Assembly (NCBI GenBank): GCA_028532985.1
Contig: JANCIK010000003.1
Span: 3,296,001 to 3,360,000, forward strand
DNA length: 64,000 nucleotides
Reading direction: 5' to 3'
Origin: Stropharia rugosoannulata
Lineage: Eukaryota > Basidiomycota > Agaricomycetes > Agaricales > Strophariaceae
Below are positions 47,201 to 57,529 of this stretch, in pieces. Every line of letters starts with the position of its first letter. Position 1 is the stretch's first letter. The notes beneath the pieces were generated by a model, which ran no database searches, was not told the DNA's origin, and was given only the letters and a program-made list of their open reading frames with translations. The translations under genes were made by a program, and so were the position numbers.

Positions 47201-49454
47201 CTAGTATGTACTAGTAGTACTATTCTGAGTGTTTATCATTTCCCTGTGTAAGTCAGATCGCGGTGTGATGGAGCACTTGTAAGGCTTCTTATGTCTACGA
47301 AAGAAGTATTAGTATCAGCTCAATTATATATAACTTCAATAGCTGATGACAACCCGACTCACACAAAAAATCCTCTACTCTGGTATTCGTCGTTTAACTC
47401 GATCTCATTGCCCAACTCGTCTTTACTCGTACGAATATTGAAACAGGCCAGAACAGACGCCATTGTTAACCATACCTGTAAACTTCATATAAATGAAAGT
47501 AAATGCTTCGAGAAGGATAGAGTGCCCACCATAGAGCTTGCAATTGCTTTCCCGACACATATTCTGCATTCGAAATACATAATAGCATCGGTGCCAGTTC
47601 CTCAATGGATCACGCCTAAAAGAGCACAGTCGCTCACCTTCGACCATATCCGTAATTCAGTACCCGACTATCCTTATTCAACTGCCCATGTTCATCAAAA
47701 AACCTCTCAGGGTTGAAGGAAAATGGATCATTGTAAACACTCTCATCATGAGCCATTGCCCTATGATAGCGAGGACAATAGGTCCGTGTTTCAGGAAAAT
47801 AGGAATATAATGAAATCTCACCACGCATTTCCCATGACCATTGTGCCTAAAACGCAGAATCAAATCAAACCGACTTCCAAGTCAATTTTCTTGGATATTT
47901 ACCTTTAGGGATGAAATAGCCCTTGTAATAGTCATCTTCTGTAAGTGTATGAACGCACGCCAAAGGCATTGGCTGTTTCCAACGGCTAACTTCCCTGTAT
48001 AAAGCCTCGATATAGGGGAGCGACTCCCTGTCTTCGAAACGCGGCAATTGGTTTGAGCCAATAACCTGGTCCAGCTCTGCTTGGGCTTTGATCTGCACCT
48101 CTGGGTATCTTGCCATCAAGAAGAAAAATGTTGAAGTGGTTACTACTGTCTAGCGGATGGTGTCGGTCATCAAACATTGTGGGTCCAGGCATTGCGGCAA
48201 CAATAACATACCGTTTCGGTAGCCCCTTTAGAGTTCCGATCATCAACAACTTAAAGTCACCGCAAACTCTGCACTCACCACCGTATGTTGTGAAAGCGAT
48301 GTCGTTAATGGCCCTCTGCACTTCTTCCGGGGAAGGCGAGTCGAGGTGTTCAGTCATGAAATCTGTGACCAATGACGACGGAGCAGTTCCCGACTTCTAA
48401 TTATACGTGGTTGATTAGTTCGATAAACGGAGGTATTACTTCAATGTGAAGCGTGGGCTATTACTTACTACTGAATTATAGGCAAAGTCCCACATAGTTT
48501 TTTGCATGCAGTTTGTCATATCAAAGGCTTTTGCTGCAAGCTTACGCGATGTAATCGGTCCCGAAAAGCGAGGAGGGATCCGTCCAAGGAAGGGTAATAA
48601 ATTGATGATGGATGCATCCGGTGTAAGAAGGCTCCCGGCTAGAGCCATGCTTTCATCGGCGAGCTTGACCATGGGTTCTTCGCTCGACTTGGCATCGTAT
48701 CCATACATAGCGGAAAGTGTGAACGAAGAAGAAAGCCTGTGAGTATGAACCAACATTAGTATCCACTAGCAATGTGCGTTAATAGACGACGAACATTTTA
48801 TTATGAGTGAATAGGTCGTCTGGTTTATTCAACAAGCCTTCGAGAAGCTTTTGTACACTCTGCTGTATATGTGGTCGGAATTTCTTTGCGGATTCATAAT
48901 TGAAGTTCTGGTGGGCTATTTTACGGCACAGCCTCCAATAATCCCCATAATGTGTCGCAGCAACAAATCCTGACCATCCAACTCTGTCAATATACGATCA
49001 CCAGATGATGAGTGTCAAATGAGAACACAATAGACGTTAATAACGACAAATAAGCGTACAGTCTGAGCATTGGTACATCAGGTCGATCTGAATAGAACTG
49101 GGCCCTTTTCTCAAGTAATTCTTCGGCATCGGCGAGCTTATTGAGTATCAGCATCCGTGTTCCGAACGCACTTGCAAAGAGTATGTCACCTTCAACGTCC
49201 AAGGGAAAAGTGAGCAAGGGATGACAGAGAAACGATTTCTCCGCGTACATACTGTTGTATTTCTTTCCCCACTGTAAGTAATCGGGGCCATGGTCCCTGA
49301 GGGCTAGCATATCAAGAAGGTTACCTATGAAGGGCAAAGGCTTCGGTCCTGGAGGATATGGACCATGTTTCCGGCGTTTCAGTATGAGCCGGTCGATGAA
49401 AATAACCAGCAAAAGACCACAAAATAGTCGAAAAAACATTGTGAGGAGCGACAT
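47201..49454 (-). CDS. Cytochrome P450 monooxygenase (P450-3)
   Basis: ATG 49452-49454 begins MSLLTMFFRLFCGLLLVIFI (membrane anchor) and KRRKHGPYPPGPKPLPFIGN. Landmarks are SDILFASAFGTRMLILN, HYGDYWRLCRKIAHQNFNYE, the I-helix TTYGGATETTVVTTSTFFFL, ALYREVSRWKQPMPLACVHT (EVSR), NPERF, the heme loop YGYGRRICVGKAIASSM, then NIRTSKDELGNEIELNDEYQ and HKKPYKCSITPRSDLHREM, ending in a short Ser/Thr tail at TAG 47201-47203. Exon positions match P450-1 and P450-2. As in its paralogues the heme loop starts with Tyr. It is divergent from the SMN gene. The substrate is unknown; a role in secondary metabolism or detoxification is inferred from family and neighbourhood. Confidence 0.95.
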
Positions 49455-50001
49455 ATGTTGTCCACGTCGACCGGGATCCAAGACTCGAATCGTAACCCAC
49501 AGAGGCGAGCACTTATTTATATAACGAGGTTTATAACGTTATCCAGGCTTTCTCACGCGCATTGCCAACGTATGGCTGCATGTGCGTCTCCCGATAAAGA
49601 GTGAAGAAATACGTCACGTTTCAAGCTCCAAAGACGATCCACTGCTTCATACTGTATCAGTTCTAAGTCGGCCCTTGTAAATACTTCACTCAGCCTGGGA
49701 TTTGCCTGGGATCAACCGATCCGTACCCATTTAATAAGCTGCCTTTAGAACCTCTAGCCTCGCCAGACAGCCGGAAAGAATATTCATTTTTTGTAGTAGA
49801 CCGTGGAGTAAGAAAGGACAGTCATGAGTTCTCGTACTTCGTAACGAAGTCGAACTGAAGTGATGGTCGACATATTGAAGTTGTATTGAAGTTGCGTTGT
49901 GTGAGCAAGTCCAATGTGGCTCCATGTTATGTTCTCAGGCCATCATCAAACAACAACGGCTCTCGCTAATTCTTTGCCCAACTTGACCAGCAAACACTAG
50001 T
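49455..50001. other. Divergent promoter region between P450-3 and SMN
   Basis: About 550 bp with no supported gene; it serves as the 5' region for both neighbours. Confidence 0.5.
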
Positions 50002-51006
50002 ATGGCGACGCGGGCTGTCATCTCTTATGACGATATAACACTACCCTACGATCAGCCCGAAGAACATACTGCCGTACCGAAGGCTGGTGGCCAGCCACCT
50101 TCTAAAAAACGGAAGAAAAACCAACAAAAGGCAAAGAATAGCGATAATAGTAATGCAAAAAGTAAAACGACGCACTCTCAAACTAACACTTTTGTATGCG
50201 ATCCGGAAGGCTCTAATCAACAGTATAATTCCCTGCCTGATGCGGAAGTTGAATATTATGCGGAAGAGGGTGAGGGTGAGTATGACGAGGAGAGTCGCGA
50301 CTTGACACATGAAGAAATATGGGACGATTCTGCACTCGTGGATGCATGGGAGTCAGCGATGGAGGAATATAAAGCCTATCATGGTACTAACGATAACTGG
50401 AAGAAGGATCCAGTCAAAAAATCCCCTTTGTGAGTAAATACACAGCGTAGAGGGGTATACCCTAACCTAGCATTCTACCTTTTATTCAAGGTGGTATAAC
50501 GTTCCTGTGGATCCGTCCAAAAAACGTGTAAACAACACTTCAACGGAAACGGTTGTATCAACGGCGTCAATCGTCATGAATGAGCCTCAAGATGAAACCG
50601 AAGAAGATTCGCGGCCATTGAACTTCGATACATTCGTGCCTACACATGACCCATCTTTGCAAGCCATCGAAAACGCCAGTAATTCGGTGACTGCAGGTTA
50701 CATTCCAGAAACTCCTGCTGGACCCATGGTCAGCCAAGATGAGGCATTCTCGCGAGCCCTCAGTGCAATGTACTGGGGCGGTTATTGGACTGCCATGTAT
50801 CATGTTCGTTATCCGAGATCTTGCTTGAGTCTTCATGGGATTAACATTATTATATACAGGCTCAGCGCCAATTGTCGGCAAGTAACGAAGGTCCCACTTC
50901 GGCCAATCCAGTACCTGTTGATCCTGAAGAGGGCCTTGATGCTGAGGAGATTGAAGAAAACGAAGTTGAAGTGGAAGTAGCAGAATTCGTTTCTACACAA
51001 AGATAA
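50002..51006 (+). CDS. SMN1: Survival motor neuron (SMN) homologue
   Basis: Three exons. Residues 1-30 (MATRAVISYDDITLPYDQPE) are followed by a basic, Lys-rich stretch. The Gemin2-binding helix follows at about residues 99-126: DLTHEEIWDDSALVDAWESA then MEEYKAYHG. A disordered acidic middle leads to the YG box DEAFSRALSAMYWGGYWTAM with YHAQRQL, the C-terminal oligomerisation helix (Y-G zipper). No Tudor domain is visible between them, as in the S. pombe and other fungal forms. SMN with Gemin2 assembles Sm rings on spliceosomal snRNAs, which fits a genome this rich in introns. In the YG box the usual small residue of one repeat is replaced by Trp (GGYWT). Stop TAA at 51004-51006. The call is firm because both signature helices are present in order. 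Confidence 0.93.
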
Positions 51007-52194
51007 TGGCTGAAGGTAAGGGGCAGGGAGTGGATGGATGGCTGGAATTGAACGTGTACGTCTGTCCGTTGCGCTCTGTAACACTCTGTCTTATCAGTTT
51101 CATTCAAAAGAAGTGATGTTTCTGCTTCACAAAGCTGGCGGCCCTCCCTCATACGAAAGGAGGGGTGTGTTAATGCTGCTATACCGTGCTTTTTATGACT
51201 TTCAGTGATCTGAATCGTTCAAGGCAGCCTGCCTGATTAGTGACAGGTAAGTAGTTTAACGTCGGTACCTTGTCGACTTGCTGTTGGAAAACACTTCGAT
51301 ATGTAAGTAGTGGCATTTGCAATCTTCCAGTGACATGGTGGTTACTTTATTCAGTACATGCTACACCGTCCCCGCAGAAATTGTCTGTACTACATGCCCA
51401 TTTAGCATCATAAGAATGACGAATGAAAAGAACCCTTCGGATATGTTTCCTCTGACAGGGACCCATAGAATTAGGCATAAGGGCGAGAGGTGTTCATTCT
51501 GTCAATGCTGGAAGCAAGCAGGGAAATTATTAACCACGACCAAATTGAAGACAAGATTGAATATACATACCGAGAAAATCGGCGGGTAAGTTGGCTTTCT
51601 CAGAACAAATTTGGTAAACTAGGAATTAGGTTCTGCATCATTTCGTTGATTGATCATAGCAAGCCGAATGCTAGGTAGTGTTGTTCCTGTTTAAACTTGA
51701 TCTAAGGCGAAGGGGCTTGCATCTTCGTAGAGACGTGGCTAAATTTAGAATCGTTAACGTTACCGTTCAACGTCAACGTTCAGCGAACAGTGGCAAGTCC
51801 GTAGTCCAATCGCTTCCCTTCGTGGAGAACGAGATGGAACACAGTAACTCACATTTACCCAAAGAGTTGGAGCGGAGGGGAGTTGAAGGAAACACAAGAG
51901 TCAATTTAGAAGCCGTACTCATCATCGAAGGACAACAGACTGAGAACATGGGTGCTGTCTTATGGATGTGGTAGGTGACGAGATGCCCGAACTTTACCCA
52001 GGTATATAAATACAAAAAGCCGTGCCACCCGCCATCAACGTTCAACATTTTTAGCTGAAGTTCATTGTAGCTTTGATTTCGTGGAATTTTTGAGATACAC
52101 TAAATATGACTCTGCATAGTCACAAGGGCCTCTGGATAGACTTGTTATATAAATATTACTGCTTCGAAGTTCGCAGAAAGCAATGGAAAGCAAG
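51007..52194. other. Intergenic region upstream of the foldback element
   Basis: SMN 3' flank and possible distal promoter. Open frames of 90-98 codons (51317-51589 and 51678-51974) have no family similarity. CAACGTT-type motifs occur at about 51765-51787 and 52034-52045, the latter about 30 bp after a TATATAAAT sequence (52003-52011). Confidence 0.4.
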
Positions 52195-52900
52195 CTGGCC
52201 TGCTCACTTTTGTGACAGCCAAGTCATTCGGCTAACATTACACCCCATGTATCTGATCTAAAAATGGCATTTGTTTGTTCTTTCGGTCGGTGACGCCGGT
52301 GGCTTCCCTATAGGTCTCCGGATGGCCAACAGGCTGACAGTTACCTGGTGGGTGAATATTAAGTATACATATACAAATAGGCGCCCTGATAGAGAGCCGG
52401 GCACATGCTCCATGAGAGCTTAGTGTTCATGAGTATTCTGCGTAAGTAACCACAACCTTCGAAGCTGTTCTATGTCGTCAAGGCCCACAGTACATCAAGG
52501 GCCATGACTTGTTGTAGGTGCCTGCTCAAGAACATTCTTCAGTGGTCGAGATGTACACTAAGATACTTGGGCGGGAGCTGACTCTAACTGAAGGGCTGTC
52601 CCGTTTTGGGTAGCCCCACCAACATTGTATGATGTCAGACAGACAGCCGATAGAACTAAAATCATGCACAACTCTCTACAATTGTAGAAGAGCTACGGTA
52701 TTGCATGATTCTCAATAATCATACAGACCGGGCGCCTAATCAGATGTGTACGGCATCCATTCACAGAGTCCTTCCGGGGAGGCCGCCGGCGTCACGGCCG
52801 AAAGAACAAACAAACACTATGTTTAGATTAGATATGTACTCTACATGTGGTAGTACATGTTAGCCGAACGACTTTGCTGTCACAAAAGTGAGCAGGCCAG
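52195..52900. mobile_element. Foldback/MITE-like element with long imperfect terminal inverted repeats
   Basis: The left end (from 52195, CTGGCCTGCTCACTTTTGTG) and the reverse complement of the right end (to 52900) match over about 42 bases with two mismatches: CTGGCCTGCTCACTTTTGTG, then ACAGC, a variable base, AAGTC, a variable base, TTCGGCTAACAT. Similarity continues with small indels for about 130 bp per arm (shared GTTTGTTCTTTCGG and GTGACGCCGG), and a further GGCGCC-centred match lies inside (52380 and 52730). The first arm also contains a small palindrome (TCACTTTTGTGA). No transposase frame is present in the 706 bp, so it is non-autonomous. I cannot find a clear target-site duplication, so the superfamily is unassigned. 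It sits between SMN and the first MATE gene. Confidence 0.8.
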
Positions 52901-53242
52901 GTATGTATTGGGCAAGTATTGGGTATGTAGAAAGCTGACATTTCTCACAGATTTGTCACAAATAGAGATTTATTCATATAACTGTCAGAAGGCTAGTGAG
53001 TCACTAGTCATATATTCTTCGACGTCGCAAATCGGAAGCGACGAGTAGGCTTCAAGCTTCAGATCACGTTCAGGATCAAATTCCTTGAGCTTGCGCAGAT
53101 TGTTTACTAATACTAGTTCCTATTAGGGGTTGCCTTTCATAACCGGTGCATATAATACATATGGACACGCGATGCCTCGTACCTCCAACGCCTTCCTCTT
53201 CCTCTGGTTCACCCAGGTGCTAGGTTATTCCAGGTCACTACG
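52901..53242. other. Promoter region of MATE-A
   Basis: The 342 bp between the foldback element and the MATE-A start. A TATAATA sequence is at 53151-53157. Nothing else is seen. Confidence 0.45.
53151..53157 (+). promoter_or_regulatory. TATA-like element of MATE-A
   Basis: TATAATA about 90 bp upstream of the MATE-A ATG at 53243; plausible core promoter. Confidence 0.35.
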
Positions 53243-55632
53243 ATGGAATATCATAGCGCAAATGGACATACTAATGATACGAATACGGGAGCACATACCA
53301 CTGATGCCCTTGAGCAGCTATCCGAGAACACGCCCCTGCTCAGTGGCAATGGCAACGGATCCACCTGCAGCGACTCATACCCACAAGAGTCGACGCAAAC
53401 ATTGTTTTGGAAAGAGTTAGCAACATTAACAAGTTATGCTTTGCCCGTCTTCGTGTACGTCTCTTTTACCATATTATGTTCACTAGCCGATCACCAGCAA
53501 TTGACACGCATACAAGGACTGGAGGATTAGAGTTTTCCCTCCTTATAATTTCCGTTATAACCATTGGACATGTCTCTACGACTGCGCTAGCAGCTGTAAC
53601 GCTGGGTTCAATGACTGCTGGTGTCACGGCCTTCAGCATTATTCAAGGACTCGTCAGCGGTCTGGATACGTTGCTCCCCCCGGCATGGACATCCACCCAA
53701 CCTCAGCTGGTTGGTCTCTGGACCCAAAGAATGAGTCAGTATATTGGATAGGAACTATTTCTGCATACGTACCCATTGTCAAAACTAACTTGTTTTCATC
53801 TTAGCCGTGGTCGTTCTGATCTCCTTGATCGTAAGCTATTTCCATAATCGGCTTTCGGGACGCTGGGCTCTAAGATCTGACGCTTATTCCTTGCTGCAGC
53901 CAATGTTCGCGTTGTGGTTAAATGCAGAGTCTCTGCTTATAGCTCTAAATCAGGATCCTGAGGTCGCCCGTCTTGCCTCCGTATATCTACGCTGGATGTT
54001 GCTGGGCCTACCAGGTACGGTCGTGCATTTACTGTTTCTAAAAATAGTAGCTCATGACTGATCTTTATTGTCCGGTTCTTCATAGCTTACGGCTTTAATA
54101 CCATCAGCAGGTCCACTCTACTTTAGATTTCAATTTTGCTTTAATTTATCCTTATTCATTCATTAATGACAGGCGTTACTTCCAATCTCAAGGTATGCTG
54201 TTCGAGGCTTATTTCTTTTCATAATTTGTGTACTGAACGTACTCATAAGGGTTGTTTACCGTTCCGACCCGCATAATTGTTTGTGTAGCTCCTTTCAATG
54301 CACTGCTGAACTACTTCCTTGGTGGGTGTCAAATGCTCCTCGGAATTGTGCCCTTCTTATATCATTCATGATGTATAGTGTGGGGCCCCGCCCCTATTAG
54401 ACTAGGCTTTATTGGGGCGCCTATCGCCACCGTCGTGTCGATGAACTTAATTTCATTCATCTCCGTTCTCTATGGGATACTCTACGTTCCGCGTACAGCA
54501 TGGCATCCTCTTTCACGCCGCATGTTCACAAGCCTTAGCGTTGTAACAAAACTTGGCTTGAGCGGCGTGGGGCAGACAGCATCTGAGTGGTGGGCATGGG
54601 AGCTTGTAGCACTAGCCGCATCACAGTACGTCAACCTCTATTTTCATTAGAAATTCGGGCTTCGCTGTTTTCGGTGCTGATTAAAATATCGTGGCATTGC
54701 AGGCTTGGACCAGTAGCACTTGCCTCTCAGTCCGTATTACTGACTTCAGCATCAAGCACGTACCAGGCGCCGTATGCATTGAGTGTTGCGACATCCGTAC
54801 GGTTCGTCGTAGTATATAAGATCTTTTAAGGTTTGTACATTTCGCTGAACCTTAGTTGCTAATGCAGAATTGGTAACCTCCTTGGAGAGCGTAAAGCTAA
54901 GCAAGCTGGTATTGCTGCCATGGCCGCCTTATCTATGACATTCTGCATTGCCTCTTTCACGAGGTGCGTCACAGGTTCTCTCCCAAGTCGCAGCTCTGTA
55001 ACTGATTCCATTGTCGTTGCCGCCACAGTACTATGTTCCTCGTATTTCGCCATAAATGGGCATATATCTTCAACGACGACCCCCGTCTGTCCCTAATCAC
55101 TTCTCCTGGCTTGTGTCACTTTTCTAACATTAATTTGATACAGAGGTTGTCTTATTGGTAGCCTCCGTCATGCCTTTGCTCGCTTTATTCCAGATCTTTG
55201 ATGGTCTGGCGGGCGTGGCAGGCGGCATTATGCGCGCAAAAGGATTACAGCACATTGGTGCACTGCTCAATCTCAGGTAAGTAACAATTTGCAGATGTGG
55301 TACATAGCTGATGAGTATCGATCCTCTTTGTCACCTCATGTTGACCACTTTAAAGTGCATATTATGTGCTCGGTGAGTTCTCCGCTAGCACTTTACGAGA
55401 ACACTCTTCCTTATCGTCCACTTCAGGCATCCCAATGGGGCTGTATTTTGCCTTTTGGCTTGATATGGACTTACATGGGCTGTGGATGGGCCTTACATTC
55501 TCACTCGTTTATGCTGCGTTCTTTGGAACGTGGATATCCTTGCGCACGGATTGGGATGAGGAGGTTGCTAAAGCCATGCAACGCTTAAAGGGCGATGATA
55601 GTAAAGGCAGTGCAGAAGAAGGTACCCCATAG
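53243..55632 (+). CDS. MATE family multidrug/toxin efflux transporter (MATE-A)
   Basis: About 12 exons from MEYHSANGHTNDTNTGAHTT (hydrophilic N-tail with LSENTPLL) to TAG 55630-55632. Recognised MATE segments are VITIGHVSTTALAAVTLGSM, FSIIQGLVSGLDTLLPPAWT, STQPQLVGLWTQR, ALNQDPEVARLASVYLRWML, TVPTRIIVCVAPFNALLNYF, VWGPAPIRLGFIGAPIATVV, SGVGQTASEWWAWELVALAA, QSVLLTSASSTYQAPYALSV, RIGNLLGERKAKQAGIAAMA, ASVMPLLALFQIFDGLAGVA and GGIMRAKGLQHIGALLNL. The VGQ.....WWAWE and GNLLGER motifs are typical of eukaryotic MATE proteins (ERC1/TT12-like). These are 12-helix antiporters that expel organic cations, drugs or metabolites with H+ or Na+. The gene is intact and is the first of a tandem trio. Confidence 0.93.
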
Positions 55633-56629
55633 AAGACAGCCGACGACACTGCGTGGGTAGAGCCAAATTAACGCAACTAAAAAAACATTGTTCAAATTAC
55701 TGTAAGCTGCGTTGAGCGATCGAAACTCGATGTTCCTCGGCTTATTTTTCCAGTCCATATATAATATAAATTATTGATCCCCCTGACTCTCAGCAAATCG
55801 GCAAAAGATACATCATGTATTTATTATTCAGTGTGCGTTTTTTTCGTCAAGAGACCCAGGTGCGCCTAGTAACAAGTTGCTAACAAGCACCTAGGCCCTA
55901 AATATGGACTCGATGACCAATCGAGGACAAGATACTTATATGCCCATCACCATTGGCGTTCAACGTTTCAACGTCGGCTTTCAACGTTGAGCTTTCGTTG
56001 AGCATCAGACGCGAGAAGTACATGTATTTCCCACGGCATGTCCGATGCGACTCCCACTCTTGCTCGACTCTTGCATCAACATCACTCAGAACAAGTCCAG
56101 AGAATCAGGCGCAGCTTGGAAGCTGGTGCGGTCGCATCGAGGGACGATACCCCATATCTTTATAATTATGACACGCTTTTGTATGTAGGTGTTTGGCTGA
56201 CGGAGTCGCGGCATGCAGACCTGGGTTTGAGCTGGTTATGGAGTGACAAAGGAGGTGAAATGCAATGCAATGGTCTGATACCGCCAACCAAACCAATCAC
56301 ATATAGTACGCTATGTGTGTAGCACTACTATCGTACTTTTTGCCAAACTTTTGCATCAGCGGCCAATCGGCGGCTGGCACTTTATGAGTCTATAAGCACC
56401 GCGCGCGCCAGCGCGCCCAATGCGCGCTGATTGCGCGGCGCGTTACTAACAGCGCCGTGACGCTTCATGTTATACTACATATTTACAAATGCTTTATAAC
56501 ATTACTTACATACTACTTTGTTTACTGTGTACGCCCCAAGCCGCAGCGTAGCGAGGCGGAACTTGTCACTACTTATAAGTATGTAATCATGCATAATTCG
56601 TTCACACTGGTTCTCGTTGGCAGCTCTTA
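55633..56629. other. Region between MATE-A and the left MITE copy
   Basis: About 1 kb. It holds CAACGTT repeats (about 55957-56004) preceded by a TTATATG sequence, a CCTAGG-bounded imperfect palindrome (55866-55896) and a very G+C-rich palindromic stretch (56398-56458). A 94-codon frame at 56038-56322 is not supported. Confidence 0.4.
56398..56458. repeat. GCGC-rich palindromic stretch
   Basis: Dense GCGCGC units (CCGCGCGCGCCAGCGCGCCC, then TGCGCGCTGATTGCGCGGCG) stand out from the A+T-rich flanks, followed about 85 bp later by CCGCAGCGTAGCGAGGCGG, itself nearly palindromic. This could be a terminus of another decayed element. Assignment is not possible from one copy. Confidence 0.4.
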
Positions 56630-57321
56630 CAGTCGAGGACAAGCAAAACCCACCAATCGGCTATCTCGGTGGGAACTTTATAAAATGGCGAGATTTTTTC
56701 AGATTCTTGGTTCAAATCTCAAAAGGAGGCGAAAAAACCACCTCCGAAGTTTTTCCCACGAGCCGTTGAGGAGTGCCAAATTTTTGACCAAAATCATTGA
56801 CATTTATGTGTACCTCTCGACAATTTTTTTTGAGAAACATATCATCATAACATATAAAAGGCTGTTGAGTACCTGTGAAATGAGAAGGCTTCAAAATGAA
56901 ACACAAAAACCCATTGATTTAGTAAATGCTATCATTATTCATCTGTACAACTTGGTGTTGCCGACCTTCGGCAGGGATCCATTACGATCTCCGAATGACA
57001 AATCATGTCGGAGCTTCTTTATTGGGTATTTTTTAGCGGCCGAACCTCTCGTTAAAATCGGCTGAAACTTTGGGAACAAATTCATTCATGCAAAAGGAAG
57101 CGATTGCACATTTTTTCATAATTTTCCTATGTGTTTACGTAAGAATGCCAATATTTTGAGATCCCAATTTAGTATATGGGAATTTTCTCCACAACGGCTC
57201 GATAAATTGAGCTGAAATTTTGTCAGGATAATCGCCCAACCTAGATCTATCGTTTCCCGTAATAAAAAATTGGGGTCTATAACTTCACCTAAAATTGGTG
57301 GAGTTTGCTTGTCCTCGACTG
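56630..57321 (+). mobile_element. Tc1/mariner-type MITE, copy 1 (692 bp, TA target duplication)
   Basis: The element begins CAGTCGAGGACAAGCAAA and ends with its reverse complement; the inverted ends match over 28 bases with two mismatches. The dinucleotide TA directly abuts both ends (56628-56629 and 57322-57323), the Tc1/mariner target-site duplication. The 692 bp carry no DDE/D transposase. A 127-codon frame from ATG at about 56685 (MARFFQILGSNLKRRRKNHL) to TGA at 57063-57065 is open but matches no family I know. An apparently identical copy in opposite orientation is at 60234-60925. It lies 208 bp upstream of the MATE-B start. Confidence 0.9.
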
Positions 57322-57463
57322 TAGTAGTGTGACTCAGAGCTTTATGGACGGAAGCGAATGCTCCACGATCATGCTGGGAGTCAAAAGCACTGAGCTTATG
57401 TGGATATTATGTGGATATCTATTATTAACTGTTCAGTTCCTACGGGCCTACGCGTAACTGCTT

Positions 57464-57470
57464 TATATAT
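57464..57470 (+). promoter_or_regulatory. TATA-like element of MATE-B
   Basis: TATATAT about 60 bp upstream of the ATG at 57530, in the 208 bp left between the MITE and the coding sequence. Confidence 0.35.
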
Positions 57471-57529
57471 GAGCGCGAAATGGACGCGCACTGGGTGCTG
57501 ACCGTGTCCTTTTGTCTTTCTCCACTAAG

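Noticed and set aside
56457..56684. N-terminal extension of the MITE frame into flanking DNA
   Set aside because: The frame reads across the TA insertion border into unrelated flank in copy 1 and into different flank in copy 2, so only the part inside the element is comparable.
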